A stretch of 64,000 nucleotides of DNA from Eupeodes corollae. Taxonomy: Eukaryota; Arthropoda; Insecta; Diptera; Syrphidae. The stretch covers positions 93,364,315 through 93,428,314 of the forward strand of contig NC_079147.1 of assembly GCF_945859685.1 (NCBI RefSeq). The letters are read 5' to 3'. Of the stretch, positions 54,096 through 64,000 are shown piece after piece. Below the pieces are notes generated by a model. The model saw only the letters and a list, made by a program, of their open reading frames with translations. It was not told the DNA's origin and ran no database searches. Each line of letters opens with the position of its first letter. The first letter of the stretch is position 1. The position numbers and the translations under genes were made by a program.

Positions 54096-54480
54096 ATGAA
54101 ACAGTGCTTTGTAAATTGTATTGTGATACTATACTTTTTAGGTGACTTTTTGATTTTAATTTGTTTCGAAACAATTTTAATAAATTGTTGTTTTCTTTTT
54201 TAAAGTTTTTCTTCAAAATTCGAATGCATCAGAAGACTTGGAAACAAATTTATTTAATCATCCATGGCTGAAGGATCCTAGCGATTATGATAATGATGGA
54301 TGGCAACACTATCCGCATTCAAATTATGATGAATTGGAAGAAGATGTAAACATACACTACATACATACACATGATCAGCCTGTACAACTTTCGTTACCAC
54401 AAATATTGCCACTTATACCGGTGCTTCAACTTTATCCGGAAACACAAATTTCTCCTCCACCGATCACCTTCGTGTATTGA
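54096..54480 (+). CDS. Small secreted protein, two exons (106 aa)
   Basis: Exon 1 is 54096-54141 and exon 2 is 54206-54480 (TGA 54478-54480). The 64-bp intron starts GTGACT and ends CTTTTTTAAAG; phase 1 joins phase 2 and the total is 321 nt. The joined N-terminus is a signal peptide (MKQCFVNCIVILYFLV, then FLQNSNA) with likely cleavage before SEDLETN. The mature part of about 83 residues is acidic and rich in Asp, His, Tyr and Pro (NHPWLKDPSDYDNDGWQHYP, DELEEDVNIHYIHTHD), ending in a Pro-rich tail. No cysteines and no known family recognised. A possible second intron in the 3' UTR (54523-54578) and an AATAAA at 54724-54729 complete a plausible transcript. Confidence 0.7.
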
Positions 54481-54522
54481 AACCCCCAAAAAACATGATT
54501 GGAAACAGATATTAAAAATAAG

Positions 54523-54578
54523 GTACTTCCAAATATTCAAAATAATAAGTAATATTCTTAACTTATTTTTATTTTCAG
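54523..54578 (+). other. Possible 3' UTR intron
   Basis: AAG|GTACTT donor and TTATTTTTATTTTCAG acceptor, 56 bp apart, downstream of the stop codon. Both borders are strong for a fly intron, but it has no coding consequence for the called frame. Confidence 0.4.
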
Positions 54579-54723
54579 TTTTGTTTTCGACACTAACTAT
54601 TGCTGAATGTACGAACGAATAAGCCAATAATTTTGGGTAAAATTTTGTAGTTCAATAAGTTTCAACTACATATACGGTTTATATGTAAATAATATACTTC
54701 TTCAACATACAAGATAAGTTCAA

Positions 54724-54729
54724 AATAAA
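54724..54729 (+). terminator. Polyadenylation signal AATAAA
   Basis: AATAAA about 245 bp after the stop of the small secreted gene, followed by AT-rich DNA. Confidence 0.4.
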
Positions 54730-55387
54730 TTTGAATTTTATTCAATTATATTTTAGAGGCAGTGTACCTTTGAAAAAATCTATACTTAAGGCCAGTTCGA
54801 GAAGAAGGGAGAAAATCCCTCAATCTCGAGACTGCAAAAGTACAAAACCTAATTTTGAGATTATTCATGCATTTTTATTTAAAGAGCAAAATATACATTT
54901 GTGACACACAGAAAAAAATATGACTAAATGGTAATATGTACATATTGGCAAGCCGACATTCCATCTCGATTGTTTATGTTTTGAATATAGGTTTTTGCAG
55001 CAGAACATCAATAGGTTATTTTTCTAAAACGTACAAATAAATGGTGTGTCACCACAAGCCAAGTGTTTGAATAGGTAGACATTATATTTTGATTTTCTCT
55101 CTTTGGTACGGCGGAATTTTAAAAGATTTAAAAGAAAATGTTATTGTAATTTAAAAAAGTTTCAAAGCGTAATTTAGTTGCAATTCGAGTTCAATTATTA
55201 GATTTTTGGTGTCTATAGCTTTTTAAAATTTTATAAAATATGTACGACTCTTTTAAACCACTACGTAAAATTAAAGAAGTTCTGATCATTTTTCTATTTA
55301 ATGAAAGCCTTTCATTGAAAGTCAAGCAACTATGATAATTTTAACCCAAACTTCATATAGGTTCAAATAAAACCGCATAAGTATAAT
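54730..55387. other. Unassigned stretch
   Basis: About 660 bp without recognised gene or repeat. Confidence 0.4.
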
Positions 55388-55441
55388 GTAGTACCCGTAG
55401 CGAGATGGTTACTGCGTTGGGATGGTTACTGCGTTGGACTG
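55388..55441 (+). repeat. tRNA-derived SINE, 5' head (copy 4)
   Basis: GTAGTACCCGTAGCGAGATG and a TTACTGCGTTGG block that is locally duplicated (GATGGTTACTGCGTTGG twice). The last 13 bp, 55429-55441 (CTGCGTTGGACTG), are the upstream copy of the LINE target duplication. Confidence 0.8.
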
Positions 55442-58068
55442 GACTATAAAGCTGTACACTGGGACTTATTAAAAAGGCACGACGACATTTTACAATGTAC
55501 GAAGTGCCAGAGGTTTGGCCATGCCAAAGTCAACTGCAATATGCAGTTGCGCTGTGTCAGGTGATCAGAAACCCACAGCGAAGTAGAATTCAAGCTGGGG
55601 AATGAGCGGGTTGAGGATTTAACCCAGCTCAAGTGTGTCCTTAGTGGAAACCAAATGCATCCCGCTAGCTATAGGGGTTGCCCTTAGGTCCATGAAATGA
55701 AACAGAAACAGGCCAGTCAAAAAGCCGAAAGAAGTCGAACAGTTCGACTCCAACACAAAAATTCGTTGATCCCAAATTTTCCTACGCTCAAATGGGGTCA
55801 GGGAATTGGAACACGAGACAGGCTCCACCAACGGTTGCCCCAAAGGCCCCTGTGCTTAAGGCACCAGAGGGACAGCCTGACATTGTAGCCTTGTTGCTGA
55901 GCATTCAAGGTCAACTAACAGGGCTACAAAGTCAGATAAAGGAGCAAAGCAAAAGGGTAGATCATCTCTACTCTTCATTGCCTGGCCTGGCGCAATTTAG
56001 ACCATAATGGGCGCGCTGCCGGAGACGCGCCTAAAAGTCCTATCTGTGAATGTAAATTCACTGATTAGGATTGAACGAAGAGCCAATATGTTCCAATTGT
56101 TGAAAGACTACAGTCCCGATGTGTTTATGGCTAGCGAAACTTAGCTAAACCACAAACACAAATTGACTCATAAAAATTACAATATCGTAAGAAGAGACCG
56201 TCCCGACTCCACTCAAGGGGGCGGTCTCGCTCTCTTTACGAAAAGGCATTAATTATAAAGTCATATACAACAATGAATTGCGAAAGCTCAAGACGCTAGA
56301 AGTTTGCGTTGTATGCATCTCTCTCACTCAAGGGAAGCGGATGTATATGATTGCGGCTGGAGCTCCGCAGGTTACTTACTTTGCTTCAGAACACGAGTTT
56401 CTTTTTAGGGAACATAAACTGAGCTTGGAAGAAAACTATTTCATCTTGGCATCTTTGAACGCAAAACATGAAGATTGGGGAAATCAACATAGTAATCCAA
56501 GAGGTAACCATCTTTTAATTTGATGAATCTTTACAGAGTTAAATATGGCGTCGACCTGCTGGCTTTTGAAAAGCCATCGTATCCAAGAAGCGGCTCCTTT
56601 CTGGATCTTTTGCTGTACGACACCAGACTGACAGTTACAAACAAAGTGGGTAATCACCCTCGAAACTGCTTACAGACAGTCGAGTACGACAGTGATCACT
56701 GCGGACTGGCTGCTGTAATGCAGATTCTGAACGAACGCGTGGAGTTGGAGGAATACGTTGCAACGCATTCTTACAATTACAGTAAGATGTACTGGCCTCG
56801 TTTCACCAACGCCCTAGCGAATGAACTTCGTTCGACATAGCCCCACCAAACTACAGAAACCTGACAAATACAGAAATTGACCAACATTTACAACTGATGG
56901 ACGAAACAATAAAACGAACGATGTAACGGACAAAATACCAAAGTACAAAGAACGGGGCCAGAGGAGCCTTCGCTCTGACGAAACGGCTGTTTCACACCAG
57001 TCGGCTTGACCTCAGAGTAAAGGTAATATTCTACATGGCCCTCATACGTTCGATGATCGTTTATGGTTGTCCTGTGTGGTTCAAAGTTGCCCCTTTCCAG
57101 ATGAAGAAGTTTCGGGTGTTCGAGCGGCAGTGTTCACGACGCTGTACAGAATTGACAATTTCGTGATAAACTCGTTCGAGGTCCCATTGCAAGAGCTATG
57201 TCTAGTACCAACAATTTAATTATCGGGGCGTTATATCCAAACGACGAGTATTTTGAGAGTGCACGCTTGAGCGTCTTCATTCCACCAGAGGAATTCCTAT
57301 TTTTAGATAGATGCGGTCTGATACAGGATAGATTGGCAGTTCCGCTAATCTACCACGTCAGACGACGAATCGTGGATAGGCGACTCTTGTACAATCGGGA
57401 CGTCGTGTCATGGCACAAGGTGGAGCAGAGCTTCTTCGGTTCAGTAGGGCTATGCCCGAACGGGACCGAACTGATAGGGTGAAGCAGGAGAACCAGTTTT
57501 GGTGGCTTCAATCGGCACTTGATAGTGGGTAGTCGGGATGGGGTTTAAGCTTTGGATGCTTACATACTTGTGTTATAGTTTTAGGGTTTAGTTTTAAGTA
57601 GAAAAGGCACAAAAAAAAATACAAAGAAAAATAAAAAAAACATGGAATAAAAAAAAAATTAAACAAATATAAAAAAGACAACAAAATATGAAAACCAGAA
57701 ACTGTTAGATAGTTAGATTTGCTGCTATGGTTGTTCTAGTTTATAGATAGTTAAAATTAGCTTTAATTTTTATATTAAGGAACTTATTTTAAGCAGTTTT
57801 AAGTAAAAATAAAAACCATATTGATATTACTTTTTTTTTTTAATTTTCTAATGAATACAAAAATTAATAAAATGAATTACAGTAACATAGATCTAAGGGC
57901 CGAAAGGCGTTAGTATTATTTGATATACTCGTAGTTTAACTTAGAGTGTCCGTATGGGACCATTAAGTTAGTTGCAAGTTATGGTTATTTAGACTAGTTT
58001 TATGAATTTTTGTCTAGCTTTAAGATAGGTTTAAGATTGAATTAATAAAAATGCATTAAACAAAAAAA
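55442..58068 (+). mobile_element. Jockey-like LINE inserted in a SINE (copy A2)
   Basis: Same family as 7632-11098 but with different truncation and deletions. It begins within ORF1, whose gag-like zinc knuckles are readable at about 55490-55680 (TKCQRFGHAKVNCN, then LRCVR, QLKCVL, HPASYRGCP). ORF2 starts near 56050 with the endonuclease (56278-56840, YFILASLNAKHEDWG and YDSDHCG). Near 56955 about 1.65 kb, the whole reverse transcriptase core, is missing relative to the other copy. The C-terminal part follows to 57482, then the 3' UTR and A7 tail at 58062-58068. Flanking duplications: 55429-55441 and 58069-58081 (GTGCGTTGTGCTG, two to three mismatches from ageing). Confidence 0.9.
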
Positions 58069-58335
58069 GTGCGTTGTGCTGTCATGCAAGAGATCTTGGG
58101 TTCAATCCCTCCCTGTGCCACCTAACTTTTTTCATGGGTACTGCCTCTTCCGAGGAATTGATAAAACTTTCAAGAGTAATTCTTGTCATAAAAAGTGTTT
58201 TCTCAAATTAGCCGTTCGGATTTGGCATATAAACTGTAGGTCCCTTCTATTCATTTCTGACAACATTACTCGCACACAGGAATGGTTAACAGTTGTAAGT
58301 CACTAGGCAGTGTTTCTTCATGGACTGTTGCTAAT
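58069..58335 (+). repeat. tRNA-derived SINE, remainder (copy 4)
   Basis: Continues the SINE from the insertion point: TGTCATGCAAGAGATC, B box GGGTTCAATCCC, body and GGACTGTTG. Together with 55388-55441 it makes a complete SINE. Confidence 0.85.
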
Positions 58336-58340
58336 TAATC

Positions 58341-58435
58341 CCTTGAGAACTAGGGCCTAGTGATATACAACTCTCAACTAGTGATGTTGTCAGAAATGGA
58401 GGCGACCTACAGTTTTAGGCCGAATCCGATTCCGG
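58341..58435 (-). repeat. tRNA-derived SINE, 3' fragment (copy 5)
   Basis: Reverse-oriented pieces ACTAGGGCCTAGTGATATAC, TGTTGTCAGAAATGGAG and CCTACAGTTTTAGGCCGAAT match the SINE tail. It lies head-on against copy 4. Confidence 0.7.
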
Positions 58436-59985
58436 GCGAGGATTTTTCAGTTTTGCTCTCTCTGTTTCATTTAATACTGTTTTTTTTTTAAAGAATACAA
58501 ATCTCAATTATTTTAAAATGGGACATACAGCTAAAAAGTGATAGGATGTTTCTTGTTCTTGTTCGTTAAAGTAAGGTCTCCTCCAAAAGGGAAAATAATT
58601 GAAATTTTAAACAAGCTCAATTCATAATTAAATTCGTTTAAACTATATTCAAGTTTTGGGTATAAAGATCGAGGCCATGACCTCTTGGCTTCGATCTGAT
58701 CGTTTTCAGGCATCTATTAATTCCAGAATGTTATTTATTTTTTCACTAAGAGATCCATTCAAAATTTATCCTCCCATTTTTGGAACCATCTGATATCTCA
58801 AAAGACATAATTTAGAAAGCAAAAATCTAGAATACAAAACAAATCGCGAAATAGAAAAATTTAGAAACACAAACATCTAGACAAAACAAAAATTACTACT
58901 GTTTCGCACAAACTTGCTCCTGTATGTAAAGATTTTGTTTAAACATAGTACATATAATTTCATTTTAAATTTAATGTATCTGCAAAATCAGTTTGTCCTC
59001 TAAAATATAAAAGCCCTAAGAAAGTTAAGAAAAAAAAATGTAAAGAAAATTTAACAAAAATCTATTGGTTTGTTTTTCAGAAAAATCGAATTTTTGACTA
59101 AAAAAAACGTCTTACAACATTGGAGCATTTATTGGAGAGATACTAGTCAAAATGTTAAGCATTAGACGGGAATCTGCTTAAATCTTAGACTTATAAGTTG
59201 TTCGAACATACAGGGATGCCAAACGGAGAGGCGACGGCGGGCGGCGGCGCGGCGGTGCGAACCTAAACTAGATACGAACAAACCTTGGAGTTACAAATGC
59301 GTTCCACAAGGCAAAAGTCATAAAATTGCTTGTCATTCTATTTTATAATAAAGAAATCGATTGAACAAAGAAGTGGTGTTTTTTCCTTTGTCTTAATAAT
59401 TTATACTTTACATATAGATCGATATTGAAGTATTTAATTACACAATTCCTAATTAATTTTTTAATACTTACATACGGATCATACATTGGTCCTTCGAGCC
59501 CTTTTTTACGAATCGGCTTTAAAAAACAATTTAAACAATAAGTGTGTGCAGTGAGTGCCTGAACTTTAAACATTTAAAAAGAAAGATCGAATTTACAATT
59601 CATATATATATATATATATATACATATCGTCTCGAGACTTGAATTTCCATAAAATTCTATCATTTAATAAGTGGTTTTTTTTAATTTCAACAATTACTTA
59701 AAAAATAAACTTAAAATTAATAAATTTTAATCTAAATAAATTAATAAATTAAACATAAATAACTCAAAAAAAAATTAAATCATCAGCGGAGGCTCCTGAC
59801 ATCAGCTTTTCATCAAATAGGACGGCAGCAGCAGTAAGTCTTCATTTACGTGTTGTAAACTTGTCTTCTTTTGTCGTGATTCCTATTTTTTAATACATAA
59901 AATAATTAGTATATTATATAATAATTATTATGGCTGAAGCAAAAGGCTACAAATAGGAAAACTCCAAAAGGGTATTTTAAAAAAA
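58436..59985. other. Unassigned stretch with GC-rich island and AT microsatellite
   Basis: About 1.5 kb. A short CGGCGG-rich island at 59226-59260 stands out in AT-rich DNA. An (AT)n microsatellite occupies about 59602-59622. A 76-codon minus-strand frame (59343-59573) has no recognisable domain and I do not call it a gene. Confidence 0.45.
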
Positions 59986-60845
59986 CTAATAAGAGATCTT
60001 ACCAACTTTAAGAAAGCTCCAAAAGAGCGTAAGGGAAAATCATATGCTTCGGGACGTCTGAGCAAGTTGGAAGATGACATTTTGACTTCCAAATCATATC
60101 ACGAAGCCATTATTGGAGCAGGTTTGTTTGAAGAGAATCTGAAACAAGAGGAATTAGTGGTGGTGTATGATCAAATTAACGAACTTAACTGGAACATCGG
60201 GCAGTGTTGGTTGATGCTATAGAGAAATCCGCGCCAATTATTACGGCTCCAACAACCGCGGGTGTTCCACCCCATTCTGTCGTCGCAGCATCATCGGGAA
60301 TCCGACTTCCACGAAACGATGAACCGAAGTTTGATGGTTCATACACCACCTGACGAGCTTTTCACGACAGGTTTCAAGCTCTCGTTCACCATAACAAGGC
60401 CCTCGAAGACATCGACAAATTGCATTTTTTGCAATCATGCATAGTTGGTGATGCTAGTCGATATTTGCAAAATTTTGCAATTGAGGCTGGCAGTTACGAG
60501 AAAGCGTGGGATCTTTTAAAGGAACGGTACGATCACAAAAGGATACTTGTTCATATCCAACGCGCCTGAGTTTCAGCCGATTGGGGAACAACAGCTCCAG
60601 TCAAACGTTTAAATACCACGCGATAGATGGTGATCGCAATCACGCACATCAGGTGCTTCTGGCAACAGCGGTTGTTAAGGCACGAGCAGCGGACGGTGGG
60701 CTACGCCGGCTTAGAAATGTCGTTTATCAGTGAAGCTGCCGCACAACTGCTGAAACTGAAAAGGCGACGGAACATTGCCGAGGTATCTGGGTTAACTCAA
60801 ACGAACCAATACCTATACGGTCATACCGACGGATTCGTTTAACCT
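59986..60845 (+). pseudogene. BEL/Pao retrotransposon relic: gag joined to protease
   Basis: Gag pieces in shifting frames: GRLSKLEDDILTSKSYHEAI near 60050, FHDRFQALVHHNKALEDIDK near 60358, then LHFLQSCIVGDASRYLQNFA, IEAGSYEKAWDLLKERYDHK to about 60540. This is the BEL/Pao gag core pattern. Soon after (60640-60790) come VLLATAVVKARAADGGLRRL and FISEAAAQLLKLKRR, the protease region, so several hundred bases between gag and protease are deleted. Stops and frameshifts throughout. Confidence 0.82.
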
Positions 60846-60950
60846 CTTTTTTCGACTTTTCTATCATCCTAATATCATACGATTTTCGAAAATCGAATAT
60901 GTATGTGGCAAGTAAAAAGAGTCGAATGCAAACATCTACAATAAAAAAGA

Positions 60951-62035
60951 GGCTGGGATGCGACCCACACTGATAACTTCCCATCCCGTCTGTCGATTTG
61001 TCTTGTTTAAAAGTTTGTCTATATGCACTCGTATCAATTTTTACCAAATTTGCGTACTATTTTTTGCAGATTTTATTTTTTATGAAAAAACGGACTGTTG
61101 GATTCTTATATAAATATTACTGAATATTGAAAACAATATTTTCTGTGAAATAAAATAAGTTTGAAGCCAATATTTTTAATTTTTAGAAAAGCTTTTTGAG
61201 CCGAAAGTAAATTTTTATCAATTTTTAGTATTGTTTTTTTTTAGGTTTTAATTTTTTTTTAAAAAACTGTCAATTCGATTTTTCTCAAAATTTTTCAAAA
61301 TGTTGAAAACAATATTTCTTACAAGATAAAATAAGCTTGAAGCCTAAATTTAAAGTTTTTGAAAAGATATTTGAATCGATATTCAATTTTTACGAACTTT
61401 GAGTAATGTTTTTTTAGATTTTTATTTTTTATAAAAAAAACTGTCAATTATATTTTTCTCAAAATTTTACCAGATGCCAAAAACAATATTCTTCGTTGCA
61501 CACAATTGTTTTGGAGATGAAATCATGTTTCAGTCATAAAATTTTTGAGGTGACAAATTTTTTTTCAGTTTTTTTGATTTATAAAAAAAAAAACGTTATA
61601 TTGATTTTTTTCAAAAAATATACCTGTTTGGTATCACGTTACAATATATTATATAAAATTTAATTCAAGTCTCTAGCGTTTTTGGTTCGTAAGATATTTA
61701 GGGTTAACCAAAATTTTCACCTTTTTTTCAAACTGCTATGGTAAAAAAAACACCCACGCAATTTTCTTGAGAGCCCTTTCTGCATCTTTCTGCTTTATTA
61801 TCTGTATAACAAAATTAAGTTGAAGTCGATATCTCTTCTGGTTCTTGAGCTATGAACGACGAAAAAAACGTCGCGAACGTACGGACGTACGAACGTACAT
61901 ACACACGCACGCACAGACATATTTCTAAAAATCTTTAATTTCGACTCTAGGGACCTTGAAACGTCGAGAAATGTCAAAATTTTCAATTTGACAAATCGGA
62001 CCCATTACAATAACTTCCTATGGGAAGTTAATAAG
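60951..62035 (+). repeat. Satellite-bearing repeat, copy 9 (complete)
   Basis: The cleanest copy. It starts AGAGGCTGGGATGCGACCC and GATAACTTCCCATCCCGTCT and has internal units of about 174 bp (CTGTCAATT at 61267 and 61441). The tail has TCTAGCGTTTTTGGTTCGTA, ACGTACGGACGTACGAACGT (61878-61897), GACCTTGAAACGTCGAG and a palindromic end AACTTCCTATGGGAAGTTAA (62010-62029). No coding capacity. Confidence 0.82.
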
Positions 62036-62403
62036 ATATTTTGAGAAAATGGTTATATACGCGTGTGTGAATGTATCAATTTTGTCAACATATTTGTATT
62101 TGTATTGTGCTCATAATTACTAAATTCGTACTCTCTATGCCAAGCCAAAGAATTTCGTGAATATTTTATTTAACTACATAGTTGAGATATCAATAATTGT
62201 TCTTAAGGAGTCAAAAATTGTGTCACAAAAACTACATCTTTTCGAAAAAATCCAAGTCCATGACGTTTAATTGGGAATGTCTTCTTTTGTTGATGAAAAG
62301 TTTTGGCTCGTGAGTTATACTTAAAGTATTTACAGAAAAAAAATCAGAAGAGTAAAGACAAAAGACATTACATTACCAAAAAGGATATAAAAAGTGCGAA
62401 CTT
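62036..62403. other. Unassigned stretch
   Basis: About 370 bp of AT-rich DNA. Nothing recognised. Confidence 0.4.
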
Positions 62404-62770
62404 AATTATATATCGCAGCTGTATCGGAAGTTTTTAGTGTTGACCAAGAATTATCGATTGAGCGCCATTTTGGCCTCTGTTACTCCAAATCCACTATGTG
62501 GAAAATTTTACTAAATTAAATTTTAAAATATGGACCTTTGAAAACTTGACCGAAAATCCACTTGTTTATCGAAAAATTGTCACCGGCGACTCAAGCTCAT
62601 TTCTGGTTGAATTAATACGTTAACAAGAAAATCATCCGTATTTAGAGTGAAAACAAACAAGGAGCATTATAAGAGCTAGAAACGCATCCAGGAAAAGTCA
62701 TTGTTTTATTGAAGATTATATACCTACTGGCAAAATCCGTATTTTGTTAAAGATTTATTTCTTGACTATT
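62404..62770 (+). pseudogene. mariner relic (rosa-like), degenerate
   Basis: Pieces AAVSEVFSVDQELSIERHFG, LCYSKSTMWKILL, PATQAHFWLN and YVNKKIIRI follow the order of the mariner-2 transposase (SVSESVAEDREMSIRRRSQQ, LCYSTTWKILR, DEAHFWWNGYVNKQNCRI), with many stops and frameshifts. The first catalytic Asp context reads ATQAHFW rather than DEAHFW. Confidence 0.75.
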
Positions 62771-63048
62771 ATTCATGTCTATAGCGTCAAGTTCGTTTTC
62801 ATTGACATCATTGAAGCCAACATCATAGGAGCATTTATTTGAGAGATATCAGCCGAAATATTAAAAAGTGTATCATAAAATAGGACTACGTGAAAATAAT
62901 TTTGAATCATTAAATTAAATGACCACTAGAGATGTTTGACAGGCTCACACATGTGGAATTTTCGAATTCAATGAAGATTATTAGCTTTTTTCGAATTCTA
63001 TATTTGTTTTTCAAACATCCTGTAGCTCTAAAAAAATTACTCGCTATA
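62771..63048. other. Unassigned spacer
   Basis: About 280 bp between two mariners. Nothing recognised. Confidence 0.4.
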
Positions 63049-64000
63049 AACGGTGATTTTTTAAGAGCTTGAGAACTTTTAAAAAAAAAACGCATAAAAT
63101 TTGCAAAATTCATCGATTCTTTATTTGAAACGTTAGATTGGTCCATGACATTTACTTTTTGAAGATAATTTCATTTAAATGTTGACTGCGGCTGCGTCTT
63201 AGGTGGTCCATTCGGAAAGTCCAATTTCGGGTAACTTTTTCGAGCATTTCGGCCGGAATAGCCCGAATTTCTTCGGAAATGTTGTCTTCCTAAGCTGGAA
63301 TAGTTACTGGCTTATTTGTGTAGACTTAAGACTTGACATAGCCCCACAAAAAATAGTCTAAAGGCGTCAAATCGCATGATATTGGTGGCCAACTTACCGG
63401 TCCATTCCTTGAGATGAATTGTTCTCCGAAGTTTTCCCTCAAAATGGCCATAGAATCGCGAGCTGTGTGGCATGTAGCGCCATCTTGTTGAAACCACATG
63501 TCAACCAAGTTCAGTTCTTCCATTTTTGGCAACAAAAAGTTTGTTAGCATTGAACGAAAGCGATCGCCATTCACCGTAATGTTGCGTCCAACAGCATCTT
63601 TGAAAAAATACGGTCCAATGATTCCACCAGCGTACAAACCACACCAAACAGTGCATTTTTCGGGATGCATGGGCAGTTCTTGAACGGCTTCTGGTTGCTC
63701 TTCACTCCAAATGCGGCAATTTTGCTTATTTACGTAGCCATTCAACCAGAAATGAGCCTCATCGCTGAACAAAATTTGTCGATAAAAAAGCGGATTTTCT
63801 GCCAACTTTTCTAGGGCCCATTCACTGAAAATTCGACGTTGTGGCAGATCGTTCGGCTTCAGTTCTTGCACGAGCTGTATTTTATACGGTTTTACACCAA
63901 GATCTTTGCGTAAAATCTTCCATGTGGTCGAATAACACAAACCCAATTGCTGCGAACGGCGACGAATCGACATTTCACGGTCTTCAGCAACACTCTCAGA
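63049..64000 (-). mobile_element. mariner-3 (rosa-like), cut by the window end
   Basis: The terminal repeat AACGGTGATTTTTT starts at 63049 next to TA. Element oriented minus, so its 5' end lies beyond 64000. Nearly identical to mariner-2 over the transposase. Confidence 0.9.
63170..64000 (-). pseudogene. mariner-3 transposase, C-terminal nonsense changes
   Basis: Open from the window edge (SESVAEDREMSIRRRSQQLG) to a TAA at 63326-63328 directly after GYVKS. Mariner-2 has a Lys codon at this point (AAA to TAA). A second stop replaces Leu-equivalent sequence just before EDNI, and the remaining C-terminus (DHLRRSRSQHLNEIIFKK) is in reach. The catalytic residues FSDEAHFW, WFQQDGATCH and SCDLTPLD are intact, and the codon that is TGA in mariner-2 is GGA here. 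Confidence 0.88.

Noticed and set aside
54371..54622. Alternative plus-strand frame of 83 codons
   Set aside because: It overlaps the secreted-protein exon in another frame, lacks a signal peptide and crosses a strong splice donor and acceptor.
56841..57482. Separate gene after the endonuclease of LINE A2
   Set aside because: It aligns with the C-terminal part of ORF2 of copy A1; the apparent break is an internal deletion.
59343..59573. 76-codon minus-strand frame as a gene
   Set aside because: No domain, no splice support, no signal peptide and average composition; it cannot be told from chance.

Overview
The window looks like a long, AT-rich, transposon-swollen stretch of the genome of a cyclorrhaphan fly. 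The main reason is a bicoid (bcd) gene on the minus strand. Bicoid is known only from cyclorrhaphan Diptera, and this copy is divergent: by eye about 47% of homeodomain positions match my memory of the Drosophila protein. That suggests a lineage well away from Drosophila, for example a hoverfly or another early-branching cyclorrhaphan; this placement is inference. Short 64-77 bp introns in the other host genes also fit a fly.

Four host loci can be supported. (1) bcd, 41083 down to 29622: exon 1 40991-41083, exon 2 40856-40913, and the homeobox exon 29622-30550. All phases agree, giving 359 codons plus stop. Intron 1 is 77 bp and intron 2 is about 10.3 kb, packed with Helitron, mariner, LINE and satellite-like repeats. 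(2) A two-exon nucleoplasmin-core protein of 148 aa, 5547-6059 minus. (3) Just downstream of it, a gene for a 229-aa secreted protein, 3828-5440 minus, broken by a LINE insertion with a 12-bp target duplication and by a one-base shift in an A9 run. (4) A small secreted acidic protein of 106 aa, 54096-54480 plus, with a 64-bp intron.

Almost everything else is mobile DNA. From left to right: a transposase tail and a Polinton-type integrase with chromodomain (1-1930); LTR-like sequence (about 2690-3440); a hAT transposase relic (6330-7390); a tRNA-derived SINE carrying a Jockey-like LINE (7400-11132); a Gypsy-like gag/protease relic split by another LINE (11190-13150); two related 3-kb Harbinger-like segments (about 14350-22580); a mariner holding an RTE element that holds a hAT element (23632-28725); bcd (29622-41083); an RTE fragment, a satellite-bearing repeat and a LINE (42360-47060); a MITE (48231-48502); two RTE copies placed tail to tail, one with a solo LTR (48994-53430); the small secreted gene; a second SINE carrying the same LINE (55388-58335); a BEL/Pao relic, another satellite-bearing repeat and two mariners (59986-64000).

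Two observations stand out. The LINE family at 7632-11098 and 55442-58068 has inserted twice, in independently truncated copies, at the same 13-bp position of the tRNA-like head of the SINE, which points to a sequence-specific retrotransposon aimed at tRNA-like DNA. A dispersed element present about nine times carries tandem units of about 172 bp between characteristic ends, one copy being a 1.3-kb foldback.
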